The notes: generated by a model not told the origin, from the sequence alone. DNA of 64,000 bases from Rhizobium sp. AQ_MP (GCF_014237835.1 NZ_JACJVI010000011.1:1-64000); one strand, 5' to 3'. Numbered from the stretch's first letter, positions 1-7,330 are shown. Made by a program: numbers and translations.

Positions 1-110
1 CCTGAGGTGTGTCGGTCTCCCATCCGCCACCGCGCCTGCCATTACAGCCTCAAACGCGGCTTTCGGGAAGTTACAAGGTGGGGTGGTGCGGCCCTTGCTT
101 TGCCATGTTG

Positions 111-231
111 CCCCTCATCCGGCTGCCGCCACCTTCTCCCCGCAGGCGGGGAGAAGGCCGAACTCGGCTGGCGGCGGAGACTCCTTCTCCCCGTTCACGG
201 GGAGAAGGTGCCCGAAGGGCGGATGAGGGGC
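111..231. repeat. Palindromic intergenic repeat, family B, copy 1
   Basis: Starts with CCCCTCATCCG and ends with the inverted version CGGATGAGGGGC. Between them are two internal hairpins of the type CTTCTCCCCGC / GCGGGGAGAAGG. The same layout recurs at 9857-9965, 21752-21862 and 44187-44298. It resembles the RIME-type mosaic elements of rhizobia. It lies directly upstream of the GTA gp6 gene. It has an open frame on the plus strand, but the good Shine-Dalgarno sequence and family similarity of gp6 both begin after it. Confidence 0.85.
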
Positions 232-281
232 GCGGGCCTGCCGCAGGTATCTACATTTCCCAGACTCAAAGGAACCCCCCC

Positions 282-851
282 ATGACCATCATCGAACTCA
301 CTTCACCCGTGGTGGAGCCGCTGACGCTTGGCGAGATCAGGGCGCATCTGAGGCTTGATACCGAGGAGGAGGATGGGTTGCTTGCAGCACTCGCCGTCGT
401 CGCCCGCGAACATCTGGAGCGGGAGACGGGGATGGTGCTGGCAGCCAGGAATTTCAGGCTGTGCCTCGACGACTGGCCGGCGGATGGGATCGTCACGATT
501 GCGCGCGGGCCGGTCCGGGCCGTGTCTTCGGTGACGGTCTATGATGGCGAGGGGGAGCCGCAGGCGGTGGATCTCGCCGGGCATCTGCTGGATGGCGAGG
601 CGCGGCCGGCGCGGCTTTGGCTGCGCGCGGTGCCGGAGCCGGGGCGGGCGATGAACGGGATTGAGGTGGAGTTCTCGGCTGGTTTTGGCGAGAGCGGTCC
701 GGATGTGCCGGAAACGCTGAAGCGGGCGATGCTTTTGCATGTGGCGGCGATGTTTGCCTGCCGGGGCGTGGTCTCTGTCGATGCCCAGCCGGCATTGCTG
801 CCGCCGGGTTACGAGCGGCTGATCGCGCCTTTCTGCCGGCGGGGGCTCTGA
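282..851 (+). CDS. GTA gp6-type head-tail connector protein
   Basis: This 189-residue protein matches the phage head-tail connector family (gp6 of the Rhodobacter GTA, HK97 gp6-like), which forms the ring joining the capsid portal to the tail. The N-terminal part, with TLGEIRAHLRLD near residues 13-24 and a helical stretch to about residue 50, is typical of the family. The C-terminal segment ETLKRAMLLHVAAMF is the usual second helix. The ATG at 282 is preceded by AAAGGAA, and earlier in-frame starts fall inside a repeat, so I chose this start. It opens a run of GTA tail genes in canonical order. The gp1-gp5 head genes must lie beyond the left edge. Confidence 0.88.
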   Translation: MTIIELTSPVVEPLTLGEIRAHLRLDTEEEDGLLAALAVVAREHLERETGMVLAARNFRLCLDDWPADGIVTIARGPVRAVSSVTVYDGEGEPQAVDLAGHLLDGEARPARLWLRAVPEPGRAMNGIEVEFSAGFGESGPDVPETLKRAMLLHVAAMFACRGVVSVDAQPALLPPGYERLIAPFCRRGL

Positions 852-853
852 GC

Positions 854-1189
854 ATGGTCTTGCTGGATATCGATGCCGGTAGGCTGACGGCGCGGCTTGT
901 GCTGGAGCGGCCGGAGCCGGTGGACGACGGGCAGGGCGGGGCGGTGACGGGGTTCGTCGAGGTTGCGCGTGTCTGGGCGCTGATCGAGCCGCGATCCTTT
1001 GCCGAGGAGGAGAAGGGGCCGGGGCTCTCGGCGACGGTGACGCATCATGTGACGGTCAGGGCGCGAAGTGATCTGGCGGCCGGACAGCAGTTTCGGAAAG
1101 GGGCGCGGGTGTTCGAGATCCTGGCCCTGCGCGATCCGGATGAGACCGGGCGGTTTCGGCTGGCGCTCTGCCGCGAGGTGACGGGATGA
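854..1189 (+). CDS. GTA gp7-type phage head closure / head-tail adaptor protein
   Basis: At 111 residues it fits the SPP1 gp16-like head-tail adaptor family (GTA gp7), which seals the connector after DNA packaging. The signature is a small beta-barrel: RLVLERPEPVDDGQGG near the N terminus, VWALIEPRS in the middle, and RARSDLAAGQQFRKGARVF before a C-terminal REVTG. It starts two bases after the gp6 stop and its stop overlaps the next ATG by four bases, so translation is probably coupled. Position between gp6 and gp8 supports the call. Confidence 0.85.
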   Translation: MVLLDIDAGRLTARLVLERPEPVDDGQGGAVTGFVEVARVWALIEPRSFAEEEKGPGLSATVTHHVTVRARSDLAAGQQFRKGARVFEILALRDPDETGRFRLALCREVTG

Positions 1190-1485
1190 GCGGCGGGCGG
1201 GAAAGGACAGCGCTGGAGGAAACGGGCGCGCGGCTCGGCCAGTTGCTGCGACGGGCGCTGCGGGATCGGCTGGCGCGGCGGAGGGATGGGGTTTCGACCG
1301 ACGGACATGCGCAGTCGGCCCCCGCCTGGGCTTCGGTCGGGCAGGGCGTTGGCGACAGGGATGGCGGCGAGGCCGGACAGGCGCGGTCCGACAACAAGCG
1401 GGATTCGATAGGCGGAACCGACCTCGCGGCCCTGCCGCTTCCGGGTGGGGCGCGACCTGCCCGCAATCGGGGGGAGCTCAGATGA
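1186..1485 (+). CDS. Hypothetical 99-residue protein inside the GTA operon
   Basis: I do not recognise this protein. It is joined to its neighbours by two four-base ATGA overlaps, with gp7 upstream and gp8 downstream, which is the best evidence that it is translated. The N-terminal third, ALEETGARLGQLLRRALRDRLARR, should form a basic amphipathic helix. The rest is rich in Gly, Asp, Ser and Ala and looks disordered. The classical Rhodobacter GTA has no gene at this position that I know of. It could be a rhizobial accessory head-tail factor or a non-essential leader for gp8 translation. Without homologues, the protein itself remains uncertain. Confidence 0.55.
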   Translation: MSGGRERTALEETGARLGQLLRRALRDRLARRRDGVSTDGHAQSAPAWASVGQGVGDRDGGEAGQARSDNKRDSIGGTDLAALPLPGGARPARNRGELR

Positions 1486-1880
1486 CGAATGCGGTCAATG
1501 CCTTGCTGGCGGCACTTCAACAGACGGTGAAGGCGGATGCGGCGCTGATGGCATCCCTCGGGGTCCAAGGGCTCTCCGACCGGACGGTCCGGCCGCAGCG
1601 TTTTCCGGCGCTGGTGGTCGCAACGGTCGAGGCGCGGGATTTTTCCACCGGTGAGGCGGAAGGGGCGGAAATCCTGCTGACGCTGGAGGCCTGGAGTGCG
1701 GTGTCGCGCCGCGAGGCCGAAGGGCTGGTGGCGGAGGTGAGGCGGGTGGCCGACGGCTTGCCGGAGATGATGGGCGGGTTTCGCCTGGTGAATTTTCGCC
1801 ATCGCCGGACAGCAAGCCGGCGGGAGGTGAAGGCCGGGCTGTTTGTCACGGAGGCGGGGTTTCGGGCGGTGGTGGAGTGA
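1482..1880 (+). CDS. GTA gp8-type DUF3168 tail terminator
   Basis: This 132-residue protein carries the DUF3168 pattern. An N-terminal helix (NAVNALLAALQQTVKADAAL) is followed by FPALVVATVEARDFST and a central strand, ILLTLEAWS. It then has REAEGLVAEVRRVADGLP and a C-terminal strand. In phages and GTAs this family forms the ring that stops tail-tube polymerisation and docks the tail to the head. The start overlaps the upstream stop by four bases. Its stop is followed within about 20 bases by a palindromic repeat pair and then by an inserted gene of opposite orientation, so in this genome the GTA transcript is interrupted here or must read across about 1.8 kb of foreign sequence to reach gp9. 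Confidence 0.87.
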   Translation: MTNAVNALLAALQQTVKADAALMASLGVQGLSDRTVRPQRFPALVVATVEARDFSTGEAEGAEILLTLEAWSAVSRREAEGLVAEVRRVADGLPEMMGGFRLVNFRHRRTASRREVKAGLFVTEAGFRAVVE

Positions 1881-1898
1881 GATCTCCACCCGTTGAGA

Positions 1899-2013
1899 CC
1901 TCATCCTGAGGTGCCCGCGCGACGCGCGGGCCTCGAAGGATCCAGTCGTGGTTTATCGGGTGGCCTTGATCCTTCGAGGCCGGGCTTCGCCCGGCACCTC
2001 AGGATAAGGGGCT
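1899..2013. repeat. Palindromic repeat, family A, inverted pair
   Basis: Two family-A units face each other. The first runs from CCTCATCCTGAGGTG through a GCCCGCGC/GCGCGGGC hairpin to CCTCGAAGGATC. The second is the same in inverted orientation, ending CACCTCAGGATAAGGGG. Related units occur at 3442-3493, 6390-6439, 7281-7330, 7998-8042 and 10018-10072, all within the GTA region. The right end supplies the last codons and stop of the minus-strand MFS gene. Confidence 0.85.
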
Positions 2014-3225
2014 GATGATGGTCAAGCCGTCGCCTTCCACCCGTCCCCGCCGCGCAATCAACGCCAGCGCTACGATCGCCGCGAAACCCGTGGCGGCGAG
2101 CAGGGTGGCGAGGACGAGGCCGGTGGAGATGCCGGCGCGATCGATGACGGCGGTCATCAGCACGGGGGCGGTGGCATTGGCGAGGTTTTGCGGCAGGGAC
2201 AGCCGTGCCGACTGGCGGGCGAAGCGGCTGGCCGAGAAGAAGGCGAGCGGCATGGTGGCACGCGCAAGCGCGCTGACGCCGGAGCCGAAGCCATAGAGCG
2301 CGGTGAAGATGAGAAGGCTCGACGGTGTGCCGGACCAGAAGATCAGGAGCAGCGTGGAGCCGGTCAGCATGGCGGCGCCGGCCAGTCCCGTGGTGATCGG
2401 GGAGGTGTATTTCCCGAGCACCAGATCGACGGCGCGGGCGGAGATGCCGAAGACGGCGCGCAGCGAACCGAGCTGCAGCGCAAGCGCCGGTGTCGCGCCC
2501 GAGAGTTCCAGGATATGCAGGAGTTGCGGCGAGAGGCCAAAGGTCATCAGGCTGGACAGCGAGCTCGACAGGGCGATCAGCAGAAAGGCGGCAGTCGCCA
2601 TGCCGCGGCTCAGGGCGAGCGGTTCGATGGCATCGGCAGCGCGGTCTTCCGCCGAGCGGGTGATGGCGATGCGGCCAAGCGCCAGGTGCACGGGAAGCGC
2701 GATGACCAGCTGGGCGCCGGCTGCCGCAAACAGCGCACCGCGCCAGCCGAGGGCATCACCGGCAAGCGTCAGCAGCGGCCAGCAGACGGCCGAGGAGAGG
2801 CCGGTAAAAATCATCAGGATGCCGATGGCGCGCCGGGCCTCGCGGCCCTCGCGTTCGACGACGGCGGCAAAGGCCGGCACGGTGAGCGCAAAAGAGCCGC
2901 CGGCGCCAAGGATCAGCCAGGCCAGCGCATAGGTCGCAAGGCTGGTGGAGAGGGCCAGGGTGATGAGACCCGCGGCCATCAGCACCGAGCCAATGGCAAG
3001 CACGCGAGACGCCCCATGCCGGGCAATCTGCCGCCCGGTAAAGGGGCCGAGAAAGGCCATCATGAGCATCATGACCGTCAGCCCTGCAAAGGCCATTTCA
3101 TTGGCAAGCCCGAGATCGGCGGCCATGGCGCGGCCGAAGACGGCGGGCATTTCATAGGTCGTGCCCCAGCCGAGGATCTGCGAGACCGCAAGCGCGGCGA
3201 CGAGGGTGGTGCGGGGCATGTTCAT
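1999..3225 (-). CDS. MFS transporter inserted in the GTA cluster
   Basis: This 408-residue major facilitator superfamily protein has about twelve hydrophobic segments. The cytoplasmic loop GRQIARHGASRVLAIG after the second segment is the family's motif A region. The N terminus (LVAALAVSQILGWGTTYEMPAVFG) resembles putative exporters of unknown substrate. It points against the GTA genes and sits between gp8 and gp9, so it is cargo and not part of the particle. Its final residues (ISPLS) and TGA stop are read from the family-A repeat, suggesting the element now defines its 3' end. I see no strong Shine-Dalgarno site and used the first ATG of MNMPRTT. Substrate cannot be deduced. Confidence 0.82.
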   Translation of the reverse strand: MNMPRTTLVAALAVSQILGWGTTYEMPAVFGRAMAADLGLANEMAFAGLTVMMLMMAFLGPFTGRQIARHGASRVLAIGSVLMAAGLITLALSTSLATYALAWLILGAGGSFALTVPAFAAVVEREGREARRAIGILMIFTGLSSAVCWPLLTLAGDALGWRGALFAAAGAQLVIALPVHLALGRIAITRSAEDRAADAIEPLALSRGMATAAFLLIALSSSLSSLMTFGLSPQLLHILELSGATPALALQLGSLRAVFGISARAVDLVLGKYTSPITTGLAGAAMLTGSTLLLIFWSGTPSSLLIFTALYGFGSGVSALARATMPLAFFSASRFARQSARLSLPQNLANATAPVLMTAVIDRAGISTGLVLATLLAATGFAAIVALALIARRGRVEGDGLTIISPLS

Positions 3226-3360
3226 GCGGGGGACTCGGAGGGGAAGGAATTTCGGGCGGGGTGTTCCTTCTAGGCCGGTCGAGCCACGGGCGATAGGGCG
3301 AAATTTTGCTTGGGGGGCGCAGTTAGGTGATTGCCAACGGCACGCTGCCCCCCTCTTGGA

Positions 3361-3375
3361 AAATCTGAAGTTTAG
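3361..3375. repeat. 15-base repeat shared with the far side of the GTA cluster
   Basis: AAATCTGAAGTTTAG at 3361-3375 recurs exactly at 14831-14845, after the last GTA gene. In both places GCTTGCG follows within about ten bases. Here the flanking sequence forms a hairpin (GTTTAGGCG / CGCCTAAC). It lies in a 462-base stretch without genes (3226-3687) that also holds a family-A and a family-C repeat. Confidence 0.6.
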
Positions 3376-3441
3376 GCGGCTTGCGCTCGCCTAACCCTTC
3401 GATTTTCCGTTCTCCCCCGCAAGGGGGGAGATGGGGGCGCC

Positions 3442-3493
3442 GTGGCCTCGACCCTTCGAGGCCCGGCTGAGCCGGGCACCTCAGGGTGAGGGG
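3442..3493. repeat. Palindromic repeat, family A, single unit
   Basis: Runs from CCTCGACCCTTCGAGG through the hairpin GCCCGGCTGAGCCGGGC to ACCTCAGGGTGAGGGG. With the unit pair at 1899-2013 it brackets the MFS cargo gene. Confidence 0.8.
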
Positions 3494-3507
3494 ATACGGA
3501 CGTGTTT

Positions 3508-3652
3508 GCCTCCACCCTCCCCTTGAGGGGGAGGGTCGGACCGTAGGTCCGGGGTGGGGTGACCGGGTCCCGGAACTCTCAGCGCTTGGCGCGGGTCAAC
3601 CCCACCCGCCGCTTCGCAGCGACCTCCCGCATCAAGGGGGAGGCGGAGTGCC
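3508..3652. repeat. Palindromic repeat, family C
   Basis: A third family, built from CCCTCCCCTTGAGGGGGAGGG, then GGACCGTAGGTCC and GGGGTGGGG, closed by the inverted CCCCACCC and CAAGGGGGAGG. Shorter relatives lie at about 8127-8177 and 44329-44398. It ends about 35 bases before the gp9 start, so it sits in that gene's 5' region. Confidence 0.75.
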
Positions 3653-3687
3653 GCATTCGACAATCACATCTTCAAAGGAGAGACGCC

Positions 3688-4095
3688 ATGGGTGCGCAGA
3701 AGGGCAAGGATCTGTTGCTGAAGGTCGAGGATGGGGCGGGGTTTGTGACGGTGGCGGGCTTGCGGGCTCGGCGGCTGGCGTTCAATGCGCAGTCGGTCGA
3801 TGTGACCGACAGCGAAAGCGCCGGGCGCTGGCGGGAACTGCTGGAGGGGGCGGGCGTCAGGCGCGCGGGGCTGACGGGCTCGGGCCTGTTCAAGGACGCG
3901 GCTTCGGATGCGCTGGTGCGGGCGGCCTTCTTTGCCGGATCGATCCTGACCTATCAGGTGGTGATCCCGGATTTCGGCACGGTGACGGCGCCGTTTCAGG
4001 TGACGGCACTCGATTATGCCGGCAATCACGACGGCGAGGTGACCTTCGAGATCGCGCTGGAATCGGCCGGTGCCGTTTCCTTCGCGGCGCTGTGA
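3688..4095 (+). CDS. GTA gp9-type major tail tube protein
   Basis: This 135-residue protein belongs to the TP901-1-like major tail family (GTA gp9), the repeating subunit of the tail tube. It opens with MGAQKGKDLLLKVED and contains the characteristic VDVTDSESAGRWRELL and GLFKDAASDALVRAAF segments, ending with VTFEIALESAGAVSFAAL. The ATG at 3688 follows AAAGGAG at a good distance, whereas longer in-frame starts run back into the family-C repeat. gp10 starts seven bases after its stop. It is the first GTA gene after the MFS insertion and must be expressed either from its own promoter or by read-through. Confidence 0.88.
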   Translation: MGAQKGKDLLLKVEDGAGFVTVAGLRARRLAFNAQSVDVTDSESAGRWRELLEGAGVRRAGLTGSGLFKDAASDALVRAAFFAGSILTYQVVIPDFGTVTAPFQVTALDYAGNHDGEVTFEIALESAGAVSFAAL

Positions 4096-4102
4096 GGCGG
4101 CC

Positions 4103-4528
4103 ATGCGGGGCTATGATCGCGAGATGCGCGAGCCGGTGACCGTCAACCGCGCCAACCGCCATCGCGGCGAGGTGGAGGCGGTGATCGACGGCGAGCGCCG
4201 GATCTTGTGTTTGACGCTCGGGGCCCTGGCCGAACTGGAGACGGCCTTTGGGGCAGAGAGCCTGGTCGATCTCGCAGCGCGGTTTGCGAGCGGCCGGCTG
4301 AAAAGTGCCGATCTCACCCGCATTCTCGCCTGCGGTCTGCGCGGCGGCGGCAACCGATTGTCGGATGCAGACGTGGCGGAGATGGCGGTGGATGGCGGCG
4401 TGGCGGGGGCAGCCCGGGTGGTCGGTGAATTGCTGGCGGTGACCTTCGGGGCTGAGCAGGATGGTGTCGCACCGTCGGATCGGGCTCCAAGCGAGCGGAA
4501 AACCGGCGAGGGCGGCGCCTCCCCTTGA
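4103..4528 (+). CDS. GTA gp10 family protein
   Basis: This 141-residue protein fits the gene-transfer-agent gp10 family. The core AVIDGERRILCLTLGALAELETAFG, followed by LKSADLTRILACGLRGGG, is the recognisable part. The family probably acts with the next gene as a tail-assembly chaperone pair, similar to lambda gpG/gpGT; this is inferred from position. GAGGCGG precedes the ATG at 4103. The C-terminal 25 residues are polar and low in complexity. Its stop overlaps the TTG start of the next gene by four bases. Confidence 0.82.
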   Translation: MRGYDREMREPVTVNRANRHRGEVEAVIDGERRILCLTLGALAELETAFGAESLVDLAARFASGRLKSADLTRILACGLRGGGNRLSDADVAEMAVDGGVAGAARVVGELLAVTFGAEQDGVAPSDRAPSERKTGEGGASP

Positions 4529-4728
4529 GGGCCGCAGGCGGGCGAGATGTTCTGCCGTTTCCGTGGGGGGCGGCGATGACGCTCGGGCTCGCGCGTCTGC
4601 GGCTGTCTCCTCACGTGTTCTGGGGCCTGAGCCTGCCGGAACTGGCGGCCATGGCGGGGGCGTTTGGCGAGCCTGCCCGCCTGTCGCGGCAGGACGTGCA
4701 GGCTCTGATGCAAAGGTTTCCGGATTAG
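4525..4728 (+). CDS. GTA phage tail assembly chaperone (DUF2376-like)
   Basis: A 67-residue protein with the family's pattern FPWGAAMTLGLARLRLSPHVFWGLSLPELAA: an early FPW, then LxLSPxxFW, then an acidic EL pair. This family is encoded between gp10 and the tape-measure gene in GTAs (gp10.1) and is thought to hold tail-tube subunits or the tape measure during assembly. I chose the TTG at 4525 because the FPW motif lies upstream of the first ATG (4576) and because TTGA overlaps the gp10 stop. In other GTAs the tape-measure gene follows immediately, but here almost 1 kb of minus-strand toxin-antitoxin sequence intervenes. Confidence 0.8.
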   Translation: MRAAGGRDVLPFPWGAAMTLGLARLRLSPHVFWGLSLPELAAMAGAFGEPARLSRQDVQALMQRFPD

Positions 4729-4750
4729 TGCCGGCGGGGCTGTCTGTGCG

Positions 4751-4790
4751 CTTCGAGGACCTCGCGGGGCGAAGGTGCCTCAGGGAGAGA
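4751..4790. repeat. Degenerate family-A repeat at the end of the HEPN gene
   Basis: CTTCGAGG, then a decayed CG-rich centre, then GGTGCCTCAGGG match the ends of family-A units. The minus-strand HEPN gene reads its last codons (ISP) and TGA stop from the CCTCAGGG part, exactly as the MFS gene does at 1999. Confidence 0.55.
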
Positions 4791-5270
4791 TGGAGCGTTC
4801 GGCAAGCTGGTCGTGCAGGTCCTTTAGGCGCTTGGCAAATGTCGGGAAGACGTGCTGCAGCCGCTCGACATTGTCGACGACTTTCTCGGGCTTGAGATCG
4901 AAGCCATATTTGTGTCTGACGAGGTGGCGGAAGCCCTTGAGTTCGGTAAGCTGCATATGCAGATCGGGCGTGAGCAGTGCCGGTCTGCGGCCCGCCAGTT
5001 CCGAGGCCATCTGGTCCAGTATGTCCTGGTGCAGTGTGGGGCCTGTCGGGGCCGAGCCATCAAGATCGCGCGCCAGACTCATCAGGATGTCCTCGATCCC
5101 GTTATAGACGTTGTGGACGCCAAGCGACGCAGCCGAGACGGCGCCCAGTCACCTGCCAGGACATCGCCTCGGTGGCGCGCAAAGAAATCGCTGAGCTGGC
5201 CGAGCTCGCGATCGCAGCGGTCGAGCCTTGGCGAAAGCCGCGAGAATTCAGCAAGCGTGAAGGGCGTCAT
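4780..5270 (-). pseudogene. hepT: HepT-like HEPN ribonuclease toxin, frameshifted
   Basis: Two adjacent frames together encode one HEPN-domain protein. The first starts at the ATG at 5270 and reads MTPFTLAEFSRL to about GDWA. The second continues VSAASLGVHNVYNGIEDIL and runs to the stop at 4780. The junction lies near 5137-5147 and needs one missing base restored. The second part contains RHLVRHKY, the RX4HXY motif of HepT-type RNase toxins that the MntA partner modifies. The start overlaps the mntA stop by 23 bases, as is usual for an operon. Either the toxin has been inactivated or the assembly has a one-base error. An internal start at 5082 could give a 100-residue fragment holding the RX4HXY motif. 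Confidence 0.82.
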
Positions 5271-5577
5271 GCAAAAGCTCGTCTACCCTGTCAGCCTCAA
5301 GATCGGCCTCGAAGATGAGATCATACGGCAGATGGGTGCCGCGCAAATGAGAGGCTGCGATTTGCTCTGCCCGCAGACGGCGCGCTGGCGATAGAGGGCC
5401 TCGAACCAGAAGATCGATATCCGAATGAATGCGAAAATCGCCACGCGCCAGTGAACCGATGGGCGTGATGACGATCCCTGCGCCAGCGGCCTCTTGCACG
5501 ATTGCGGCCACGAGACGCTGAGCCAATGCGAGCCTGGGTTCAAGCCTTTCGGCGATCAACGATTGCATGCGGTTCAT
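5248..5577 (-). CDS. mntA: MntA-like minimal nucleotidyltransferase antitoxin
   Basis: This 109-residue nucleotidyltransferase contains GSLARGDFRIHSDID, an exact GSX10DXD catalytic motif at about residues 41-55. In characterised HEPN/MNT (type VII) modules the MntA enzyme transfers AMP to the tyrosine of the toxin's RX4HXY motif and thereby silences it. The ATG at 5577 is preceded by AAGGAG. It comes first in a two-gene operon with the HEPN gene. Reading frame and motif are intact, in contrast with the toxin. The pair sits between the GTA chaperone and tape-measure genes on the opposite strand. Confidence 0.85.
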   Translation of the reverse strand: MNRMQSLIAERLEPRLALAQRLVAAIVQEAAGAGIVITPIGSLARGDFRIHSDIDLLVRGPLSPARRLRAEQIAASHLRGTHLPYDLIFEADLEADRVDELLHDALHAC

Positions 5578-5700
5578 CGGCTTTTCTCCTTCGATGACTG
5601 TACCGCAGGTGTGACACGACCGGAAGTGGCCAAAGCCTTCGAGAATGGAGGGGATACGAGATCCAGTCCCAAGCGGGGCTACGGAAGAAAAGGAAATCCC

Positions 5701-6321
5701 ATGACCGATGACGATACGCTGGCGCTGTCCGTCGATCTCGACGGCGCTGAGGCGCTTTCCGTGCTCGACGAGCTCGAAAGCCGTTCGGCGAGTTTCGGGC
5801 GGGCGCTGACCTCGGCGCTGAAGGGGGCCGCGACTGGCGGCAAGGGGCTGGAGGAGGTGTTGCGCGGGGTGGGGCTGAGGCTCACCGACATCGCGCTTTC
5901 GGCGGGCCTGAAGCCGCTGGAAAATCTGCTCGGCGACGTCGCCGGCAATCTGGTGGGCGGACTGACGTCCGGGCTGAGTGCGGGTTTGGGCTCTCCGTTG
6001 GGCGGTGGCGTGAGTGCCTTTGCGCAAGGCGGCGTGCCCGGGCGGGTGATCCCTTTTGCCGAGGGCGGCGTGGTCTCGGCGCCCACCTATTTCCCGATGG
6101 CCGGCGGGACCGGGCTGATGGGCGAGGCGGGGGCGGAGGCGATCCTGCCGCTGAAGCGCGGGGCGGATGGGGCGCTCGGTGTTGCAGCCGAAGGCGGCGG
6201 CGGGACGACGGTCATCCATTTCCAGGTGACGGCGAGCGATGCGGCGAGTTTTGCTAAGAGCGAAGGGCAGATCACGGCCATGCTGGCGCGTTCTGTCGGG
6301 CGCGGGCGGCGGGGGATGTGA
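5701..6321 (+). CDS. GTA gp11-type tail tape measure protein
   Basis: At 206 residues this is close to the short tape measures of GTAs (gp11). The N terminus is polar and helical (LDGAEALSVLDELESRSASFGRALTSALK). A Gly- and Ala-rich hydrophobic centre (DVAGNLVGGLTSGLSAGLG) follows. The conserved FAQGGVPGRVIPFAEGG and APTYFPMAGG region then leads to MGEAGAEAILPLKRG, a hallmark of the C terminus of tape-measure proteins. The ATG at 5701 follows AAAAGGA. The protein sets tail length and is ejected with DNA. The gene lies between two toxin-antitoxin insertions. Confidence 0.87.
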   Translation: MTDDDTLALSVDLDGAEALSVLDELESRSASFGRALTSALKGAATGGKGLEEVLRGVGLRLTDIALSAGLKPLENLLGDVAGNLVGGLTSGLSAGLGSPLGGGVSAFAQGGVPGRVIPFAEGGVVSAPTYFPMAGGTGLMGEAGAEAILPLKRGADGALGVAAEGGGGTTVIHFQVTASDAASFAKSEGQITAMLARSVGRGRRGM

Positions 6322-6331
6322 CGGCAGAATT

Positions 6332-6439
6332 GGGCAGTGGGCAGTAGGTAGTAGGTAGTAGGTAGTAGGCAGTAGGTAGTAGGGAAGGTGATCCTTCGAG
6401 GCCAGCGCGGAGTGCATGCGCATCCGGGTGAGGGCGTCT
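6332..6439. repeat. Heptamer array plus degenerate family-A unit, left of VapBC
   Basis: About seven near-perfect copies of a 7-base unit (GTAGGTA with some GTAGGCA) occupy 6332-6383. They are followed by GATCCTTCGAGGCC, a decayed family-A unit and GTGAGGGCGTCTGT. The same order of heptamers, family-A unit and GAGGGCGTCTGT occurs at 7259-7332 on the far side of the VapBC genes, in the same orientation. Confidence 0.8.
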
Positions 6440-6517
6440 GTGGTGCTCTAGCTGTTGCGGGTGTTTGTTCAGGGCCTGATCACGCAGCCAGGCACCGGTA
6501 AAAACCTGCCCATGACC

Positions 6518-6922
6518 TCAGGCGACGACCTCCAGATCCGTTGCGCGGAACTCGTCTGCTGTGGCGAGGATCGGGACGCCGTGGAATTTCGCGCAGGCAT
6601 AATGCAGGCAATCGCCGAGATTGAGGCCATGGCGGCCCTGGCGGTAGCGATGGGCGGCGGTGAGGGACAGCCGCACCGTCTCTGCGGCGGGCGGCAGATC
6701 GCGAATTTCGATGCCTCGGGTCTCAAGGAACTCCATGACCAGGCTTTCCGCAACCGGAATGGCCAGATTGAATTTCTCCGGACGGGCAAGCCCGAGGACA
6801 GTCTCAAGAACGGCGACCGGCGAGGTGAAGGGCTGCCGGGCGGACGCGATCGCATCGGAGACGCGCTGCGCTTCGGGTTCATCCGACAAAAGCGCAATGA
6901 TGGCGCAGGCATCGACGAACAT
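6518..6922 (-). CDS. vapC: VapC-type PIN-domain ribonuclease toxin
   Basis: This 134-residue PIN-domain protein has the expected acidic residues: D4 in MFVDACAII, a Glu in VAVLETVLGLARP, an Asp in GLNLGDCLHYA, and a final Asp in ILATADEF. These would hold the metal for RNA cleavage. The C-terminal GVPILATADEFRATDL is typical of VapC proteins paired with Rv0623-type antitoxins. Its ATG overlaps the antitoxin stop by one base (TGATG), so the two are co-translated. Frame and motifs are intact. The module sits between GTA gp11 and gp12 on the opposite strand. Confidence 0.9.
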   Translation of the reverse strand: MFVDACAIIALLSDEPEAQRVSDAIASARQPFTSPVAVLETVLGLARPEKFNLAIPVAESLVMEFLETRGIEIRDLPPAAETVRLSLTAAHRYRQGRHGLNLGDCLHYACAKFHGVPILATADEFRATDLEVVA

Positions 6923-7167
6923 CAGGCATCATCCCACATCGCATCGAAGACCTGCCGGGGCAAAGGATGGGTCGCCAGGTCGCCCGGCACCACCTCGTAT
7001 CTGGCTCTGAGGCGGGCTGCCGTTTCGAGCGGCGTCTCGGCACGGCTGCGCCTTTCAATTGCTTCCTTCATGGCGATGACGATGGCATCGGTGATGCCGA
7101 CGCCGGCCATCTGCGCGAACTGCCGCGTCAGCGCATCGGCTTCCGGATTGTTGACATTGATGGCCAT
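6922..7167 (-). CDS. vapB: VapB-type antitoxin (Rv0623 family)
   Basis: An 81-residue antitoxin. The N terminus MAINVNNPEADALTRQFA and the following GVGITDAIVIAMKEAIERR match the Rv0623/PSK transcription-factor-like family, whose beta-helix-helix N terminus binds the operator DNA. The C terminus, LPRQVFDAMWDDA, would fold against the PIN toxin. The ATG at 7167 is the first start that preserves the family's N terminus. It precedes vapC with a one-base overlap and probably represses the pair. Confidence 0.88.
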   Translation of the reverse strand: MAINVNNPEADALTRQFAQMAGVGITDAIVIAMKEAIERRSRAETPLETAARLRARYEVVPGDLATHPLPRQVFDAMWDDA

Positions 7168-7258
7168 GGCGGCTCCATGTAGATCTTTTGCCTCGCCAAT
7201 GTAGATCAGCGGGCCTGGTTTTCCAAGGCCGTGTTGATGGAACGGTCGGTCGGAGTAG

Positions 7259-7330
7259 AGCAGTAGGCAGTAGGAAAGCTGATCCTTCGAGGCCCGCGCG
7301 GGGCGCGGGCGCCTCAGGATGAGGGCGTCT
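7259..7330. repeat. Heptamer copies plus family-A unit, right of VapBC
   Basis: Two copies of CAGTAGG, then AAAGCTGATCCTTCGAGG, a well-preserved GCCCGCGC/GCGCGGGC hairpin, GCCTCAGGATGAGGG and GCGTCTGT. It is a direct repeat of the left flank at 6332-6439. The VapBC pair and little else lie between the two. Confidence 0.8.

Noticed and set aside
111-231. A longer gp6 reading frame that starts upstream of the repeat
   Set aside because: The extension is encoded by a family-B repeat and has no family similarity, and AAAGGAA precedes the ATG at 282.
2188-3273. A 361-codon open frame on the plus strand opposite the MFS gene
   Set aside because: It is very rich in Gly, Arg, Ala and Glu with no hydrophobic core. 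This is the usual antisense shadow of a GC-rich membrane protein gene.
5248-6423. A 391-codon minus-strand frame that includes MntA at its end
   Set aside because: Only the last 109 codons have nucleotidyltransferase features and a ribosome-binding site. The rest is antisense to the tape-measure gene.
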